From NCBI RefSeq assembly GCF_002304225.1, contig NZ_NSLB01000006.1:62001-126000 (forward strand): DNA of 64,000 nt, given 5' to 3'. The position numbers and the translations under genes were made by a program. The notes beneath the pieces were generated by a model. That model did no database searches. It had not been told where the DNA came from and was given only the letters and a program-made list of their open reading frames with translations. The DNA comes from Pseudomonas sp. HAR-UPW-AIA-41. Lineage in GTDB: Bacteria > Pseudomonadota > Gammaproteobacteria > Pseudomonadales > Pseudomonadaceae. Every line of letters begins with the position of its first letter. Position 1 is the first letter of the stretch. Of the stretch, positions 42,736 through 54,581 are shown piece after piece.

Positions 42736-43853
42736 GCGCGATTCTCCGCCAGATGATCAGGTTCGGCTCGCTCGATCACGCCGCCCCCTAGGCAGGCTTC
42801 ACCGTCATAGAAGACCACGGATTGTCCTGGGGTGACCGCACGCTGTGGCTCATCGAAGACCACGCGGTAACCATGCTGCGGATCATGACTGAGTACGCAG
42901 GCCTGGTCGCCCTGGCGGTAACGCACCTTGGCGGTCAGTCGCCGCGGAGTGCTGAGATCAACCGGGTTGACCCAGAAGATTTCAGTCGCCTGCAAGGCTT
43001 CGGCAAACAGCCACGGGTGATTATTACCCTGGCCCACGACCAGCACGTTGCGCTTGAGATCTTTGGCCAGTACATACCAAGGCTCGTCACTGGCGTCCTT
43101 CATGCCGCCAATGCCCAGCCCCTGACGCTGACCCAGTGTGTGATACATCAGGCCATGATGACGACCGATAACATCGCCATCAGTGGTCTCGATATCACCG
43201 GGCTGAGCGGGCAGATACTGCTTGAGGAAGTCGCTGAAACGACGCTCGCCGATGAAGCAGATGCCGGTCGAATCCTTTTTCTTGGCGGTTGCCAGGCCAT
43301 GCTTCTCGGCAATCGCACGCACCTGCGGCTTTTCCAGTTCACCCACCGGGAACAGTGTCCTGGCGATCTGCTCACCGCCCACGGCGTGCAGGAAGTAGCT
43401 CTGGTCCTTGTTCGGATCGAGGCCCTTGAGCAGCTCGCTGCGACCATCGATATCGCGACGGCGCACATAGTGACCAGTGGCGATCAGGTCGGCGCCGAGC
43501 GACAGGGCGTAGTCCAGGAACGCTTTGAACTTGATTTCGCGGTTGCACAGGATGTCCGGATTCGGCGTGCGACCGGCCTTGTATTCGGCCAGGAAGTGCT
43601 CGAATACGTTGTCCCAGTACTCGGCGGCGAAGTTGGCAGTATGCAGCTTGATGCCGATGCGGTCGCACACGGCCTGGGCGTCGGCCATATCTTCCTTGGC
43701 AGTGCAGTACTCGCTGCCGTCATCTTCCTCCCAGTTTTTCATGAACAGGCCTTCGACCTGATAACCCTGTTCAAGCAGCAGCAAGGCAGAAACCGAGGAA
43801 TCGACGCCGCCGGACATGCCGACGATGACGCGGGTATTGGCTGGAGTTTGCAT
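42732..43853 (-). CDS. mnmA: tRNA-specific 2-thiouridylase MnmA
   Basis: A 373-residue enzyme that adds sulfur to U34 of tRNA-Lys, Glu and Gln. The PP-loop SGGVDSS is at 14 to 20; catalytic cysteines are Cys103 in [10 protein letters not shown] and Cys199 in STGICFIG, which forms the persulfide. It receives sulfur from the TusBCDE relay; tusBCDE genes lie in this window at 60.7-62.1 kb. First gene of the mnmA-hflD-EamA operon. Confidence 0.97.
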   Translation of the reverse strand: MQTPANTRVIVGMSGGVDSSVSALLLLEQGYQVEGLFMKNWEEDDGSEYCTAKEDMADAQAVCDRIGIKLHTANFAAEYWDNVFEHFLAEYKAGRTPNPDILCNREIKFKAFLDYALSLGADLIATGHYVRRRDIDGRSELLKGLDPNKDQSYFLHAVGGEQIARTLFPVGELEKPQVRAIAEKHGLATAKKKDSTGICFIGERRFSDFLKQYLPAQPGDIETTDGDVIGRHHGLMYHTLGQRQGLGIGGMKDASDEPWYVLAKDLKRNVLVVGQGNNHPWLFAEALQATEIFWVNPVDLSTPRRLTAKVRYRQGDQACVLSHDPQHGYRVVFDEPQRAVTPGQSVVFYDGEACLGGGVIERAEPDHLAENRA

Positions 43854-43904
43854 GATGATCAGTACGGCAAAAGCGCGATTCTAGCAGCTGCCTGCCCGCC
43901 GCCG

Positions 43905-44348
43905 TTAGCCTTGGCGAATCAACGCCAGCGGAAAGCACTCCCCGGCCAGATAATCATCAACACATCGCAGTACCAACTCACTGCGCCAGCGCTGAGGATC
44001 GGCGGCCAGCTCGTCGCGGCTCATCCAGCGCGGACCGATAATGCCCTCGTCGAGCTTAAGCTCCGGATCATGGCGCAGCGGCTTGGCCGCAAAACACACG
44101 CGCTGATAGGTAATGCCATTGCTGGGAGCGGTATAGAGATAGATGCCAGTGACGCCCGTCAGCTCAACATGCCAACCGGTTTCCTCCAGCGTTTCGCGCA
44201 ACGCGGCCTCGATAAGACTTTCGTCGGCTTCCAGATGGCCAGCAGGCTGGTTAAATACTGCACGGCCGCCGGCCATTTCTTCGACCAGGAGAAAACGTCC
44301 CTGATCCTCCACTACCGTGGCCACGGTCACATGAGGAATAAAACGCAT
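43905..44348 (-). CDS. Nudix hydrolase, NudJ-like
   Basis: A 147-residue hydrolase of nucleoside diphosphates linked to other groups. The Nudix box GHLEADESLIEAALRETLEE spans residues 37 to 56, with the EETGW ending at 59. Its placement immediately upstream of mnmA and its N-terminus FIPHVTVATVVEDQGRFLLV fit NudJ, which acts on thiamine and nucleotide pyrophosphates. The ATG at 44348 is best placed relative to AGGAG; a GTG one codon earlier is too close. Exact substrate not certain. Confidence 0.88.
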   Translation of the reverse strand: MRFIPHVTVATVVEDQGRFLLVEEMAGGRAVFNQPAGHLEADESLIEAALRETLEETGWHVELTGVTGIYLYTAPSNGITYQRVCFAAKPLRHDPELKLDEGIIGPRWMSRDELAADPQRWRSELVLRCVDDYLAGECFPLALIRQG

Positions 44349-44673
44349 CACACGGGCTCCTGAAACTTGTGCGCGGATCTTAACGTCGGAGGCACTGAGC
44401 GGCGAGTCTCAAGCATTCTGCTTGGCAACTGCTAGATTTAAAGCGGCTCCCATTCCGTGAAGTGGCAGCCACATGCGCATTCGGCACTACACATGGCTGA
44501 ATAGGGCCTTCAGCCCTTGGATAGAGCGCAACGAATTGTAAGCAAGGCAATGAAAATGCGTGACATCTTGTAGAAAAACTACAAGAATGAAGCGCTTCTT
44601 ATGAGACCCAAAAGAGCCCTCTATCACGCCACCCGCGCGGTAGATGACAGATCACACAAAAACGGAGTCCAGC
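44349..44673. other. Intergenic region between Nudix gene and icd
   Basis: No gene is present in these 325 bases. They contain divergent upstream regions for the Nudix-mnmA operon and for icd, and the inverted repeat at 44566-44586. In other pseudomonads a monomeric isocitrate dehydrogenase gene (idh) may sit here; it is absent. Confidence 0.6.
44566..44586. promoter_or_regulatory. Perfect inverted repeat upstream of icd, TGTAG-N5-CTACA core
   Basis: TCTTGTAG-AAAAA-CTACAAGA, eight-base arms, lies 88 to 108 bases before the icd start. The symmetry is that of a dimeric regulator site; from memory the KDPG-responsive repressors RccR and HexR of Pseudomonas bind TGTAG/CTACA or TTGT/ACAA palindromes, so one of them is a candidate. 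Confidence 0.6.
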
Positions 44674-45927
44674 ATGGGATACCAGAAAATCCAGGTACCG
44701 GCCGGTGACAAAATCACCGTCAATGCCGATATGTCCCTGAACGTGCCGAACAACCCGATCATCCCCTTTATCGAAGGTGATGGCATTGGCGTCGATATCA
44801 GCCCGGTCATGATCAAGGTGGTTGATGCTGCTGTGCAGAAAGCCTACGGCGGCGAACGCAAGATCTCCTGGATGGAAGTCTACGCCGGCGAAAAAGCCAC
44901 CCAGGTCTACGACCAGGACACCTGGCTGCCGCAGGAAACCCTCGACGCGGTACGTGACTACGTCGTATCGATCAAAGGCCCGCTGACTACTCCGGTCGGT
45001 GGCGGTATCCGCTCGCTGAACGTGGCTCTGCGCCAGCAGCTCGATCTGTATGTCTGCCTGCGCCCGGTTCGCTGGTTCGAAGGTGTGCCAAGCCCGGTGA
45101 AAAAGCCCGGTGACGTGGATATGACCATCTTCCGCGAGAACTCGGAAGACATCTATGCCGGCATTGAGTGGAAAGCCGGTTCGCCCGAGGCCAACAAGGT
45201 CATCAAGTTCCTCAAAGAGGAAATGGGCGTCACCAAGATTCGTTTCGACCAGGACTGCGGCATCGGCGTCAAGCCGGTCTCCAAGGAAGGCACCAAGCGT
45301 CTGGTACGCAAAGCCTTGCAGTACATCGTGGACAACGACCGCGAGTCGCTGACCATCGTGCACAAGGGCAACATCATGAAGTTCACCGAAGGTGCCTTCA
45401 AGGATTGGGGCTACGAAGTTGCGCGTGACGAGTTCGGCGCCGAGCTGCTGGACGGTGGTCCGTGGATGCAGTTCACCAACCCGAAAACCGGCCGCAAGGT
45501 CGTGGTCAAGGACGCCATCGCCGACGCCATGCTTCAGCAGATCCTGCTGCGCCCGGCCGAGTACGACGTGATTGCCACCCTGAACCTGAACGGCGACTAC
45601 CTGTCCGACGCCCTGGCGGCTGAAGTAGGCGGCATCGGCATTGCGCCGGGCGCCAACCTGTCCGACACCGTTGCCATGTTCGAGGCCACTCACGGCACCG
45701 CGCCGAAGTACGCCGGTCAGGACAAGGTCAACCCGGGCTCTGTCATCCTTTCTGCCGAGATGATGCTGCGCCACATGGGCTGGACCGAAGCAGCCGATCT
45801 GATCATCAAGGGCACCAATGGCGCGATTGCCGCCAAGACCGTGACCTATGACTTCGAACGCCTGATGGAGGGTGCGACACTGCTGTCCTGCTCGGAGTTC
45901 GGCGACGCAATGATCCAGCACATGTAA
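44674..45927 (+). CDS. icd: NADP-dependent isocitrate dehydrogenase, dimeric type
   Basis: A 417-residue citric acid cycle enzyme, giving 2-oxoglutarate and NADPH. The ATG at 44674 ([13 protein letters not shown]) follows CGGAG and gives the standard size; the ten codons before it are not typical. The regulatory Ser114 in [12 protein letters not shown] corresponds to the residue phosphorylated by AceK in E. coli, so the glyoxylate switch by phosphorylation is possible; aceK is not in the window. The substrate motif [14 protein letters not shown] and NADP region [10 protein letters not shown] are intact. Confidence 0.97.
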   Translation: MGYQKIQVPAGDKITVNADMSLNVPNNPIIPFIEGDGIGVDISPVMIKVVDAAVQKAYGGERKISWMEVYAGEKATQVYDQDTWLPQETLDAVRDYVVSIKGPLTTPVGGGIRSLNVALRQQLDLYVCLRPVRWFEGVPSPVKKPGDVDMTIFRENSEDIYAGIEWKAGSPEANKVIKFLKEEMGVTKIRFDQDCGIGVKPVSKEGTKRLVRKALQYIVDNDRESLTIVHKGNIMKFTEGAFKDWGYEVARDEFGAELLDGGPWMQFTNPKTGRKVVVKDAIADAMLQQILLRPAEYDVIATLNLNGDYLSDALAAEVGGIGIAPGANLSDTVAMFEATHGTAPKYAGQDKVNPGSVILSAEMMLRHMGWTEAADLIIKGTNGAIAAKTVTYDFERLMEGATLLSCSEFGDAMIQHM

Positions 45928-45942
45928 TTGGGTGCAGGAACT

Positions 45943-45971
45943 AAAAAGGCCGGTCAGTGACCGGCCTTTTT
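45943..45971. terminator. Terminator after icd
   Basis: AAAAAGGCCGGTC-AGT-GACCGGCCTTTTT, a perfect stem with A- and T-runs, lies between convergent icd and cspD. Confidence 0.93.
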
Positions 45972-45993
45972 CATGTGCGCGTTTTGCTCTGCA

Positions 45994-46263
45994 TCAGGCT
46001 TCGGCGGGTACCTGTGCGGCAGGGGAGAGTGCTTCTTCGTTCGGTTTGGCAGAGACTGCTCCGGCCGCACTGATGTTCACCGCGTGCAGCCCCTTAGGCC
46101 CCTGGATAATGTCGAACTGGACGGCCTGGCCGGCCTTCAGGGTCTTGTAGCCATCCATCTGAATGGCGGAGAAGTGGGCGAACAGGTCCTCATCTCGGCC
46201 ATCAGCGAGGATGAACCCATAGCCCTTGGCGTTGTTGAACCACTTGACCTTACCGCTGATCAT
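45994..46263 (-). CDS. cspD: Cold-shock-like protein CspD
   Basis: An 89-residue single cold-shock domain with a C-terminal tail. RNP-1 is KGYGFI (13-18) and RNP-2 is LFAHFS (27-32). CspD-type proteins bind single-stranded DNA and inhibit replication in stationary phase. The tail after residue 66 (alanine- and proline-rich) is longer than in CspA-class proteins. It lies next to clpS-clpA, which degrade regulatory proteins. ATG at 46263 follows AGAGGGA. Confidence 0.93.
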   Translation of the reverse strand: MISGKVKWFNNAKGYGFILADGRDEDLFAHFSAIQMDGYKTLKAGQAVQFDIIQGPKGLHAVNISAAGAVSAKPNEEALSPAAQVPAEA

Positions 46264-46479
46264 GCTGATATCCCTCTGCAAAGCACTCCATCACTGGAGT
46301 ATCATCAACTTCAACCCGTAGGCAATCATTGCCGGCGCGGGTACCTGATACCCGTAATGGGTATTTATTGGTTTTAACACTCTTTTCCCTTTAGTCAAGG
46401 CACGCGACGGCAACCTTGCGAAGCCGGTCAATCTCTCTCCCGTGCCGCTTGTCCACTCGACCTGAGTTACCGAGCCAGC

Positions 46480-46842
46480 ATGCGTGCAAGCAGCCAGATT
46501 CAACTAACATCAAATCAGGATCATCCCGATGCCCGTGAGGATGATGCCTCCGGCTTGGCCGTGCAGGAAGCGCGCCCAAAACTTCAGGCTCCGCCGATGT
46601 ACAAGGTGATCCTGTTTAATGATGACTACACACCAATGGACTTTGTGGTGGAGGTGCTGGAGGTCTTCTTTGCGATGAATCGCGAAAAAGCCACCAAGGT
46701 GATGCTGACCGTGCATACCGAAGGTAAGGCCGTTTGCGGGGTCTACACCCGCGACATTGCTGAGACCAAGGCAATGCAGGTCAATCAGTACGCCCGCGAG
46801 TGCCAGCACCCGCTACTCTGTGAAATTGAGAAGGACAACTGA
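46480..46842 (+). CDS. clpS: ATP-dependent Clp protease adaptor ClpS
   Basis: A 120-residue adaptor that recognises proteins with destabilising N-terminal residues and hands them to ClpA. The disordered N-terminus (residues 1 to 36) needed for delivery is present, and the core has [20 protein letters not shown] and [19 protein letters not shown], with the acidic N-degron pocket. The start lacks a strong ribosome site. The clpA gene starts 28 bases downstream. Confidence 0.96.
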   Translation: MRASSQIQLTSNQDHPDAREDDASGLAVQEARPKLQAPPMYKVILFNDDYTPMDFVVEVLEVFFAMNREKATKVMLTVHTEGKAVCGVYTRDIAETKAMQVNQYARECQHPLLCEIEKDN

Positions 46843-46870
46843 TGCTGGCTGTGTGGAATGAGGTGAAGTC

Positions 46871-49138
46871 ATGTTGAATCGCGAATTAGAAGTCACCCTC
46901 AATCTGGCCTTCAAGGACGCCCGGGCCAAACGCCACGAGTTCATGACAGTCGAGCATCTGCTGCTGGCTCTGCTCGACAACGAGGCGGCCGCCAATGTGC
47001 TGCGCGCCTGTGCTGCGAATTTGGATAAATTGCGCCGTGATCTACAGGAGTTCATTGACTCCACGACGCCGCTTATTCCTGTGCATGAGGAAGATCGTGA
47101 AACCCAGCCGACGCTTGGGTTTCAGCGCGTCTTGCAACGTGCGGTGTTCCATGTGCAGAGCTCGGGCAAGCGTGAAGTGACTGGCGCCAACGTGCTTGTG
47201 GCGATCTTCAGCGAGCAGGAAAGCCAGGCAGTATTCCTGCTCAAGCAGCAAAGCGTGGCGCGGATCGACGTTGTCAACTTCATTGCCCACGGCATCTCCA
47301 AGGTACCCGGTCACAATGAAAGCCACGACAACGAGGAAATGCAGGATGAAGAGGGCGGCGAAGCGGCTGCTACCAACCATCCTCTCGACGCCTACGCCAG
47401 CAATCTGAACGAGCAGGCTCGTCTGGGACGTATTGATCCTCTGGTCGGTCGCGAAACCGAAGTCGAGCGAGTAGCCCAGATTCTGGCGCGCCGGCGCAAA
47501 AACAACCCGCTCCTGGTTGGTGAGGCCGGCGTTGGCAAAACTGCCATCGCCGAGGGCCTGGCCAAGCGCATTGTGGATGGCGACGTCCCTGATTTGCTGG
47601 CTGACAGCGTGGTCTACTCGCTTGATCTTGGTGCCTTGCTGGCGGGCACCAAATACCGCGGCGATTTCGAAAAGCGCTTCAAGGCACTGCTCAATGAGCT
47701 GCGTAAACGCCCGCATGCGATTCTGTTCATCGATGAAATTCACACCATCATCGGCGCAGGTGCTGCATCGGGCGGGGTGATGGATGCCTCCAACCTGCTC
47801 AAGCCGATGCTGTCCTCCGGTGAGATTCGCTGCATTGGCTCGACCACGTTCCAGGAATTCCGTGGCATTTTCGAAAAAGATCGTGCCTTGGCCCGTCGCT
47901 TCCAGAAGGTTGATGTAGTCGAGCCTTCAGTGGAAGACACCATCGGTATTCTCAAGGGGCTCAAGGGCCGTTTCGAACAGCACCATGGCATCTCCTACAG
48001 CGATGAAGCCCTGCGTGCAGCGGCTGAGCTGGCCTCGCGTTACATCAACGATCGCCACATGCCGGACAAGGCTATCGATGTGATCGATGAAGCCGGCGCA
48101 TTCCAGCGACTGCAGCCGGAATCCAAGCGCGCCAAGTGCATCGATGTTCCGGAGGTTGAGGATATCGTCGCCAAGATCGCACGCATTCCGCCGAAGCATG
48201 TCACTACCTCTGACAAAGAGCTGCTGCAGAACCTCGAGCGGGATCTCAAGCTGACGGTCTTTGGCCAGGATGATGCGATCGAGTCACTGGCAACCGCCAT
48301 CAAGTTGTCCCGCGCCGGTCTGAAGTCGCCGGATAAGCCAGTCGGTTCCTTCCTTTTTGCAGGCCCCACCGGGGTAGGTAAAACCGAAGTGGCCCGTCAG
48401 CTGGCTCGTGCTCTGGGGGTCGAGCTGGTGCGCTTCGACATGTCCGAGTACATGGAGCGCCACACTGTCTCGCGCCTGATTGGTGCACCGCCAGGCTATG
48501 TGGGCTTTGATCAGGGGGGGCTGCTCACCGAAGCCATCACCAAGCAACCGCACTGCGTGCTGCTGCTCGATGAAATCGAGAAGGCCCACCCCGAAGTATT
48601 CAACCTGCTTCTGCAGGTCATGGATCACGGCACTCTGACCGACAATAACGGGCGTAAGGCGGACTTCCGCAGCGTGATTCTGATCATGACCACCAACGCC
48701 GGTGCGGAAACCGCTTCACGGGCGTCGATTGGTTTCACCCTGCAGGATCACTCCAGCGATGCCATGGAAGTCATCAAGAAGAGCTTCACGCCCGAGTTCC
48801 GTAACCGGCTTGACAGCATTATCCAGTTTGGTCGCCTGAGTCATGAAGTTATCAAGAGCGTGGTCGACAAGTTCCTCACCGAGCTGCAGGCGCAACTGGA
48901 GGACAAGCACGTGCAGCTTCTTGTCAGCGATGCTGCCAAAGGCTGGCTGGCTGAGCGTGGCTACGACGCCATGATGGGCGCACGGCCTATGGCCCGGCTG
49001 ATCCAGGACAAGATCAAGCGGCCGCTGGCCGAGCAGATTCTGTTTGGTGAGCTGGCCGATCACGGCGGTGTGGTCCATGTGGAACTGCAGGATGGCGAGC
49101 TCTCGTTCGCCATCGAGACCGAGGCCGAGCCGGCGTAA
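46871..49138 (+). CDS. clpA: ATP-dependent Clp protease ATP-binding subunit ClpA
   Basis: A 755-residue AAA+ unfoldase that works with ClpP. The N-domain (1 to 145) binds ClpS; the first ATPase has Walker [10 protein letters not shown] and Walker [10 protein letters not shown], the second has GPTGVGKTE and [12 protein letters not shown]. Between the two is a ClpA-type short linker, not the long ClpB coiled coil. Length matches E. coli ClpA (758). It is transcribed with clpS and ends at a strong terminator. Confidence 0.97.
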   Translation: MLNRELEVTLNLAFKDARAKRHEFMTVEHLLLALLDNEAAANVLRACAANLDKLRRDLQEFIDSTTPLIPVHEEDRETQPTLGFQRVLQRAVFHVQSSGKREVTGANVLVAIFSEQESQAVFLLKQQSVARIDVVNFIAHGISKVPGHNESHDNEEMQDEEGGEAAATNHPLDAYASNLNEQARLGRIDPLVGRETEVERVAQILARRRKNNPLLVGEAGVGKTAIAEGLAKRIVDGDVPDLLADSVVYSLDLGALLAGTKYRGDFEKRFKALLNELRKRPHAILFIDEIHTIIGAGAASGGVMDASNLLKPMLSSGEIRCIGSTTFQEFRGIFEKDRALARRFQKVDVVEPSVEDTIGILKGLKGRFEQHHGISYSDEALRAAAELASRYINDRHMPDKAIDVIDEAGAFQRLQPESKRAKCIDVPEVEDIVAKIARIPPKHVTTSDKELLQNLERDLKLTVFGQDDAIESLATAIKLSRAGLKSPDKPVGSFLFAGPTGVGKTEVARQLARALGVELVRFDMSEYMERHTVSRLIGAPPGYVGFDQGGLLTEAITKQPHCVLLLDEIEKAHPEVFNLLLQVMDHGTLTDNNGRKADFRSVILIMTTNAGAETASRASIGFTLQDHSSDAMEVIKKSFTPEFRNRLDSIIQFGRLSHEVIKSVVDKFLTELQAQLEDKHVQLLVSDAAKGWLAERGYDAMMGARPMARLIQDKIKRPLAEQILFGELADHGGVVHVELQDGELSFAIETEAEPA

Positions 49139-49150
49139 TCGCCGGCAACG

Positions 49151-49180
49151 AAAAAGCCCGGCATTAGCCGGGCTTTTTTT
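49151..49180. terminator. Terminator between clpA and infA
   Basis: AAAAAGCCCGGC-ATTA-GCCGGGCTTTTTTT lies between the convergent clpA and infA genes and can serve both. Confidence 0.93.
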
Positions 49181-49190
49181 GCACTGAGAT

Positions 49191-49409
49191 TTAGCGGGCG
49201 CGGTAGGTGATGCGGCCCTTGCTCAGGTCATACGGCGTCAGTTCAACGCGGACCTTGTCGCCAGTCAGAATGCGGATGTAGTTCTTGCGCATCTTGCCGG
49301 AGATATGCGCGGTAACGACGTGCCCGTTTTCCAACTCCACACGGAACATGGTGTTGGGCAGGGTGTCGACGACAGTGCCTTCCATTTCGAAGCTGTCTTC
49401 TTTCGACAT
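49191..49409 (-). CDS. infA: Translation initiation factor IF-1
   Basis: A 72-residue OB-fold protein that blocks the ribosomal A-site during initiation. Sequence from [20 protein letters not shown] to GRITYRAR matches the family over its full length. The ATG at 49409 is used; upstream sequence to 49502 is an unrelated extension. It follows bpt on the same strand with a 100-base gap that may contain its own promoter. Confidence 0.97.
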
Positions 49410-49512
49410 GCAGTAAAGCCCTCGGTGACCATAGAAAGTACCGGCGCTGACGGCCGGACAAAAACGGCGTGCATTGTGCACGAAAAGCACCATCGGCGCC
49501 AAGGGGTGACGC

Positions 49513-50220
49513 TCAGGTCAGGCGGCTCCAATGCTGATTGATCAGCAGCTCCAGCGGCCGGTACTGGGTTTTGTAGCTCATTTTGCGGCACTTCTTGATC
49601 CAGTACCCCAGATAAACTGCCGCCAGTCCCAATCGCCGGCACTCGGCAATTTCCCAGAGCACAGCAAAACGGCCAAGGCTGCGCCGCTCTTCAGCCGGAT
49701 CGTAGAAGGTGTAGACCGCCGAAAGGCCGGTAGAGAGCTGATCAGCTACTGCTAGCGCCAGCAGTCGCCCCTCCAGGCGGAACTCGAAGAAATGACTGAA
49801 GGGCAGGTCGCGAACCAGAAAGGTGCTGAATTGCTCGCGGCTGGGCGGATACATGTCGCCATCGGCGTGGCGTTGTTCGATATAGCGCACATAGAGCGCG
49901 TAGTATTCCTCGCTGAAAGTGGGGCGTACGCGATGCACCTGCAGGTCTGCATTGCGGTGCCAGACCTTGCGCTGCTGGCGATTGGGGCAAAAGTCGGCGA
50001 CCGGAATGCGCGCAGGTACGCAGGCGTTACAGCTCTGGCAGTGTGGGCGATACAGATGATCCCCGCTGCGGCGAAATCCCAGATCGGACAATTCCGCATA
50101 CAGCTGCACATTCATCGGCTGGCTGGGGTCGAGAAATAGCGTGGTCGCCTGCTCATCGGGCAGGTAACTGCAGGAGTGTGGCTGCGTGGCATAGAACTTC
50201 AGGCGGGCCAGCTCGGTCAT
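49513..50220 (-). CDS. bpt: Aspartate/glutamate leucyltransferase
   Basis: A 235-residue transferase that adds leucine to N-terminal Asp or Glu, creating an N-degron read by ClpS. Family features are the N-terminal cysteine motif near Cys13, [16 protein letters not shown] near residues 58 to 73, and [20 protein letters not shown]. The ATG at 50220 has GAGG upstream; the extension to 50268 is not supported. It sits with aat and close to clpS-clpA. Confidence 0.95.
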
Positions 50221-50273
50221 GATCACGCCTCGATAAACCTGCCGGTAAGTGTAAGCCAGTGCTACCAAGTCGC

Positions 50274-50954
50274 CTAGGCGATCCAGTCAGCGCTGTTGGG
50301 CAGCTCAACCAGTTTCGCCAGCTGCTCGGCAAAGGCCTGCCGCTCAATAGCCCTGGCGCCGAAGCTGCCGAGATGACGAGTCTGCATCTGGCAGTCGATC
50401 AGTCGGATGCCCCAGCGCTGCAGATCTGGCACCAGGTGAGCGAAAGCCACTTTCGAGGCATTGTCGGCATGACTGAACATCGACTCGCCAAAGAACACCT
50501 GGCCGATGCACAGACCATATAAGCCGCCAACCAGCTCTCCGGCCTGCCAGACCTCAACCGAGTGGGCATGGCCAAGACGATGCAGCTGCTGATAAGCCTG
50601 ACGCATGGCATCGGTGATCCAGGTGCCATCGGCATAGCTGCGGGGGCCCGCACAGGCATCGATGACGCGGTCAAAGGCCTGGTCATAGCTGATCGTGAAG
50701 GCCTGGCGTCGCAGCACTTTGCCGAGAGTGCGGGAAATATGCAGCTCGTGAGGGAACAGGACGAAGCGTGGGTCGGGAGACCACCAGAGGATCGGTTGGC
50801 CTTGCTGATACCACGGATAACAGCCATGCCGGTAAGCCGCGAGAATGCGTTCAGGCCGTAAGTCGCCACCTGCCGCAAGCAAGCCGTCTGGCTCGCGCAG
50901 GGCGCGGCTCAGGGGAGGGAAGCTCAGGGAGTCTTTGCTCAGCCAGGTCAGCAT
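50274..50954 (-). CDS. aat: Leucyl/phenylalanyl-tRNA-protein transferase
   Basis: A 226-residue transferase that attaches Leu or Phe from tRNA to proteins with N-terminal Arg or Lys, marking them for ClpS-ClpA. Motifs: [34 protein letters not shown] and [19 protein letters not shown]. It lies 53 bases before bpt and 39 bases after trxB on the same strand. Confidence 0.96.
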   Translation of the reverse strand: MLTWLSKDSLSFPPLSRALREPDGLLAAGGDLRPERILAAYRHGCYPWYQQGQPILWWSPDPRFVLFPHELHISRTLGKVLRRQAFTISYDQAFDRVIDACAGPRSYADGTWITDAMRQAYQQLHRLGHAHSVEVWQAGELVGGLYGLCIGQVFFGESMFSHADNASKVAFAHLVPDLQRWGIRLIDCQMQTRHLGSFGARAIERQAFAEQLAKLVELPNSADWIA

Positions 50955-50993
50955 GGCAGGGGAGAGGGCCGACAGAACGCCGGCCCGGTCAGA

Positions 50994-51953
<960 letters not shown>

Positions 51954-52063
51954 TCATAAGCCTTTGTCACATAAAGGAATGCATGCTCCAATGGAGCGTT
52001 GCGAAGAGAACTGGCGGCTATGCTACACCCAACCCGGACGGGGCGGCAAAAGCGCGAGGCGCA

Positions 52064-52077
52064 CTTGCCATGGCAAG
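52064..52077. promoter_or_regulatory. Perfect 14-bp palindrome between trxB and ftsK
   Basis: CTTGCCATGGCAAG sits 16 bases before a possible -10 box TACAAT (52093-52098) of ftsK, in the divergent promoter region. It does not match the LexA consensus. Confidence 0.45.
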
Positions 52078-52154
52078 CGTCAGGTAAAACCGTACAATGG
52101 CCGCTTGCCTTGGCCCGCTGAGATGACACGCCCCGCGTGCAGGAAAGACCCGTT

Positions 52155-54563
52155 TTGAAGGACACCCGATCGCAAGCCCAATTGCCGCTCTGGCGCCAGC
52201 AGATCAAATCCCGCCTCAAGGAAGGGCTGCTCCTGGCGCTGTGCGCGCTGTGCCTGATTCTGTGGATGGCGCTGTTGACCTACGCGCCCTCCGATCCAGG
52301 CTGGACTCATACCAGTAACGTTACGCAGGTGCAGAATGCGGCCGGCCGGGTAGGCGCCTGGGCGGCGGACGTGCTGTTCATGATCCTCGGGTACTTCGCT
52401 TATCTGTTCCCGCTGCTGCTGGCGGCCAAGACCTGGCAGGTATTCCGTCATCGCCATCAGCCGATCGACTGGAGCGGCTGGCTGTTCTCCTGGCGCATGA
52501 TCGGTCTGGTCTTTCTGGTGCTATCCGGCTCGGCGCTGGCCTACATCCATTTTCACGCGGGCAACAGCCTGCCAGCCTCCGCCGGTGGTGCGCTGGGTGA
52601 AAGCCTGGGGCAACTGGCGATCAGTGCCCTCAACGTGCAGGGCAGCACGCTGCTGTTCCTGGCCCTGTTCCTGTTCGGTCTCACGGTGTTCATTGACCTG
52701 TCCTGGTTCAAGGTGATGGATATCACCGGCAAGATCACCCTGGACCTGATCGAACTGATCCAGAACGCCATCGAGAACTGGTGGGCCGCCCGCCAGGAGC
52801 GCCAGCAGCTTAAGGTCAAGCTGCGCGAGGTCGACCTGCAGGTCGATGAGGTGGTTGCCCCGGTCAAGGTCGACAAGGTCGAGCGCGCCAAGGTCAAGGA
52901 ACGGGTGATCGAGCGCGAGGAATCCCTGGCCAAATCCATCAGCGAGCGCGAAAAGCGTCCGGCGCCCGTGGTCATACCGCCTGCGGCTGAGCAGAAACCC
53001 GCAGCCCCCAGCCAGCGAGTGCTCAAGGAAAAGCAGGCGACGTTGTTTGTCGACAGTGCCGTAGAAGGCACCTTGCCGCCCATCTCCCTGCTTGACCCCG
53101 CCGAGAAGAAGCAGAAGAGCTACTCACCCGAATCGCTGGAGGCGATGTCGCGCCTGCTGGAGATCAAGCTCAAGGAGTTTGGTGTCGAAGTCACGGTCGA
53201 GTCGGTGCATCCGGGCCCGGTGATCACCCGTTTCGAGATTCAGCCTGCTGCCGGGGTCAAGGTCAGCCGTATCTCCAACCTGGCCAAGGACCTTGCCCGC
53301 TCGCTGGCCGTGATCAGCGTGCGGGTGGTCGAGGTGATTCCCGGCAAGACAACCGTCGGCATCGAGATTCCCAACGAGGACCGCGAAATCGTGCGTTTCT
53401 CGGAGGTGCTGTCGTCCCGCGAATACGATGAAGCCAAGTCGCCGGTCACCCTGGCACTGGGCCATGACATTGGCGGCAAGCCAGTGATCACCGATCTGGC
53501 GCGCATGCCTCACCTGTTGGTAGCCGGTACCACCGGTTCGGGTAAGTCGGTCGGCGTTAACGCCATGCTGCTGTCGATCCTGTTCAAGTCGACGCCGGAA
53601 GAGGCGCGACTGATCATGATCGACCCCAAAATGCTGGAACTGTCGATCTACGAGGGCATCCCGCACCTGCTGTGCCCGGTGGTAACGGACATGAAAGAGG
53701 CCGCCAATGCCCTGCGTTGGTCGGTGGCCGAGATGGAGCGCCGCTACAAGCTGATGTCCAAGCTTGGCGTGCGCAACCTGGCCGGCTTCAACCGCAAGGT
53801 GAAGGACGCTGCCGAAGCCGGCACACCGATCTACGACCCTCTGTTCAAGCGCGAAAATCAGGACGATCAGCCGGCCGAGCTGCAGCCGCTGCCGACCATC
53901 GTGGTCGTGGTCGACGAGTTTGCCGACATGATGATGATCGTCGGCAAAAAGGTCGAAGAGCTGATCGCCCGTATCGCGCAAAAGGCCCGAGCCGCCGGCA
54001 TTCACCTGATCCTCGCCACCCAGCGCCCCTCGGTGGACGTGATCACCGGTCTGATCAAGGCCAACATTCCGACCCGCATGGCCTTCCAGGTATCGAGCAA
54101 GATCGACTCGCGCACCATTCTCGACCAGGGTGGCGCGGAGCAGCTGCTTGGGCATGGTGACATGCTCTACCTGCCCCCGGGCACGGGCCTGCCGATCCGC
54201 GTGCATGGTGCCTTTGTCTCCGATGATGAGGTGCACCGCGTGGTTGAGGCCTGGAAGCTGCGTGGTTCGCCGGACTACATCGAGGACATCCTCAATGGAG
54301 CCGACGAAGGCAGCGGTGGTTCCTTCGACACCACCGGCGGCGAGGGTGGTGAAGGCAGTGAAGAAGACCCGCTGTATGACGAGGCCGTGCGTTTTGTTAC
54401 CGAAAGCCGCCGTGCGTCCATCTCCGCCGTGCAGCGCAAGCTGAAAATCGGCTACAACCGCGCCGCGCGAATGATCGAGTCGATGGAAATGGCCGGCGTA
54501 GTTACCTCGATGAACACCAACGGTTCGCGCGAGGTCATAGCCCCTGCGCCTATCCGTGATTAA
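52155..54563 (+). CDS. ftsK: DNA translocase FtsK
   Basis: An 802-residue septum-located DNA pump for chromosome dimer resolution. I propose TTG at 52155 because GGAAAG lies eight bases upstream; a GTG at 52137 adds six residues without a good ribosome site. The N-terminus has four membrane helices ([33 protein letters not shown] and others to residue 195), then a linker, the alpha domain, the motor with Walker [13 protein letters not shown] and Walker [13 protein letters not shown], and a C-terminal gamma winged helix ([20 protein letters not shown]) that binds KOPS sites. It is shorter than E. coli FtsK because the linker is short. Confidence 0.96.
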   Translation: MKDTRSQAQLPLWRQQIKSRLKEGLLLALCALCLILWMALLTYAPSDPGWTHTSNVTQVQNAAGRVGAWAADVLFMILGYFAYLFPLLLAAKTWQVFRHRHQPIDWSGWLFSWRMIGLVFLVLSGSALAYIHFHAGNSLPASAGGALGESLGQLAISALNVQGSTLLFLALFLFGLTVFIDLSWFKVMDITGKITLDLIELIQNAIENWWAARQERQQLKVKLREVDLQVDEVVAPVKVDKVERAKVKERVIEREESLAKSISEREKRPAPVVIPPAAEQKPAAPSQRVLKEKQATLFVDSAVEGTLPPISLLDPAEKKQKSYSPESLEAMSRLLEIKLKEFGVEVTVESVHPGPVITRFEIQPAAGVKVSRISNLAKDLARSLAVISVRVVEVIPGKTTVGIEIPNEDREIVRFSEVLSSREYDEAKSPVTLALGHDIGGKPVITDLARMPHLLVAGTTGSGKSVGVNAMLLSILFKSTPEEARLIMIDPKMLELSIYEGIPHLLCPVVTDMKEAANALRWSVAEMERRYKLMSKLGVRNLAGFNRKVKDAAEAGTPIYDPLFKRENQDDQPAELQPLPTIVVVVDEFADMMMIVGKKVEELIARIAQKARAAGIHLILATQRPSVDVITGLIKANIPTRMAFQVSSKIDSRTILDQGGAEQLLGHGDMLYLPPGTGLPIRVHGAFVSDDEVHRVVEAWKLRGSPDYIEDILNGADEGSGGSFDTTGGEGGEGSEEDPLYDEAVRFVTESRRASISAVQRKLKIGYNRAARMIESMEMAGVVTSMNTNGSREVIAPAPIRD

Positions 54564-54581
54564 GTTGCCGTGAGGAATTCG

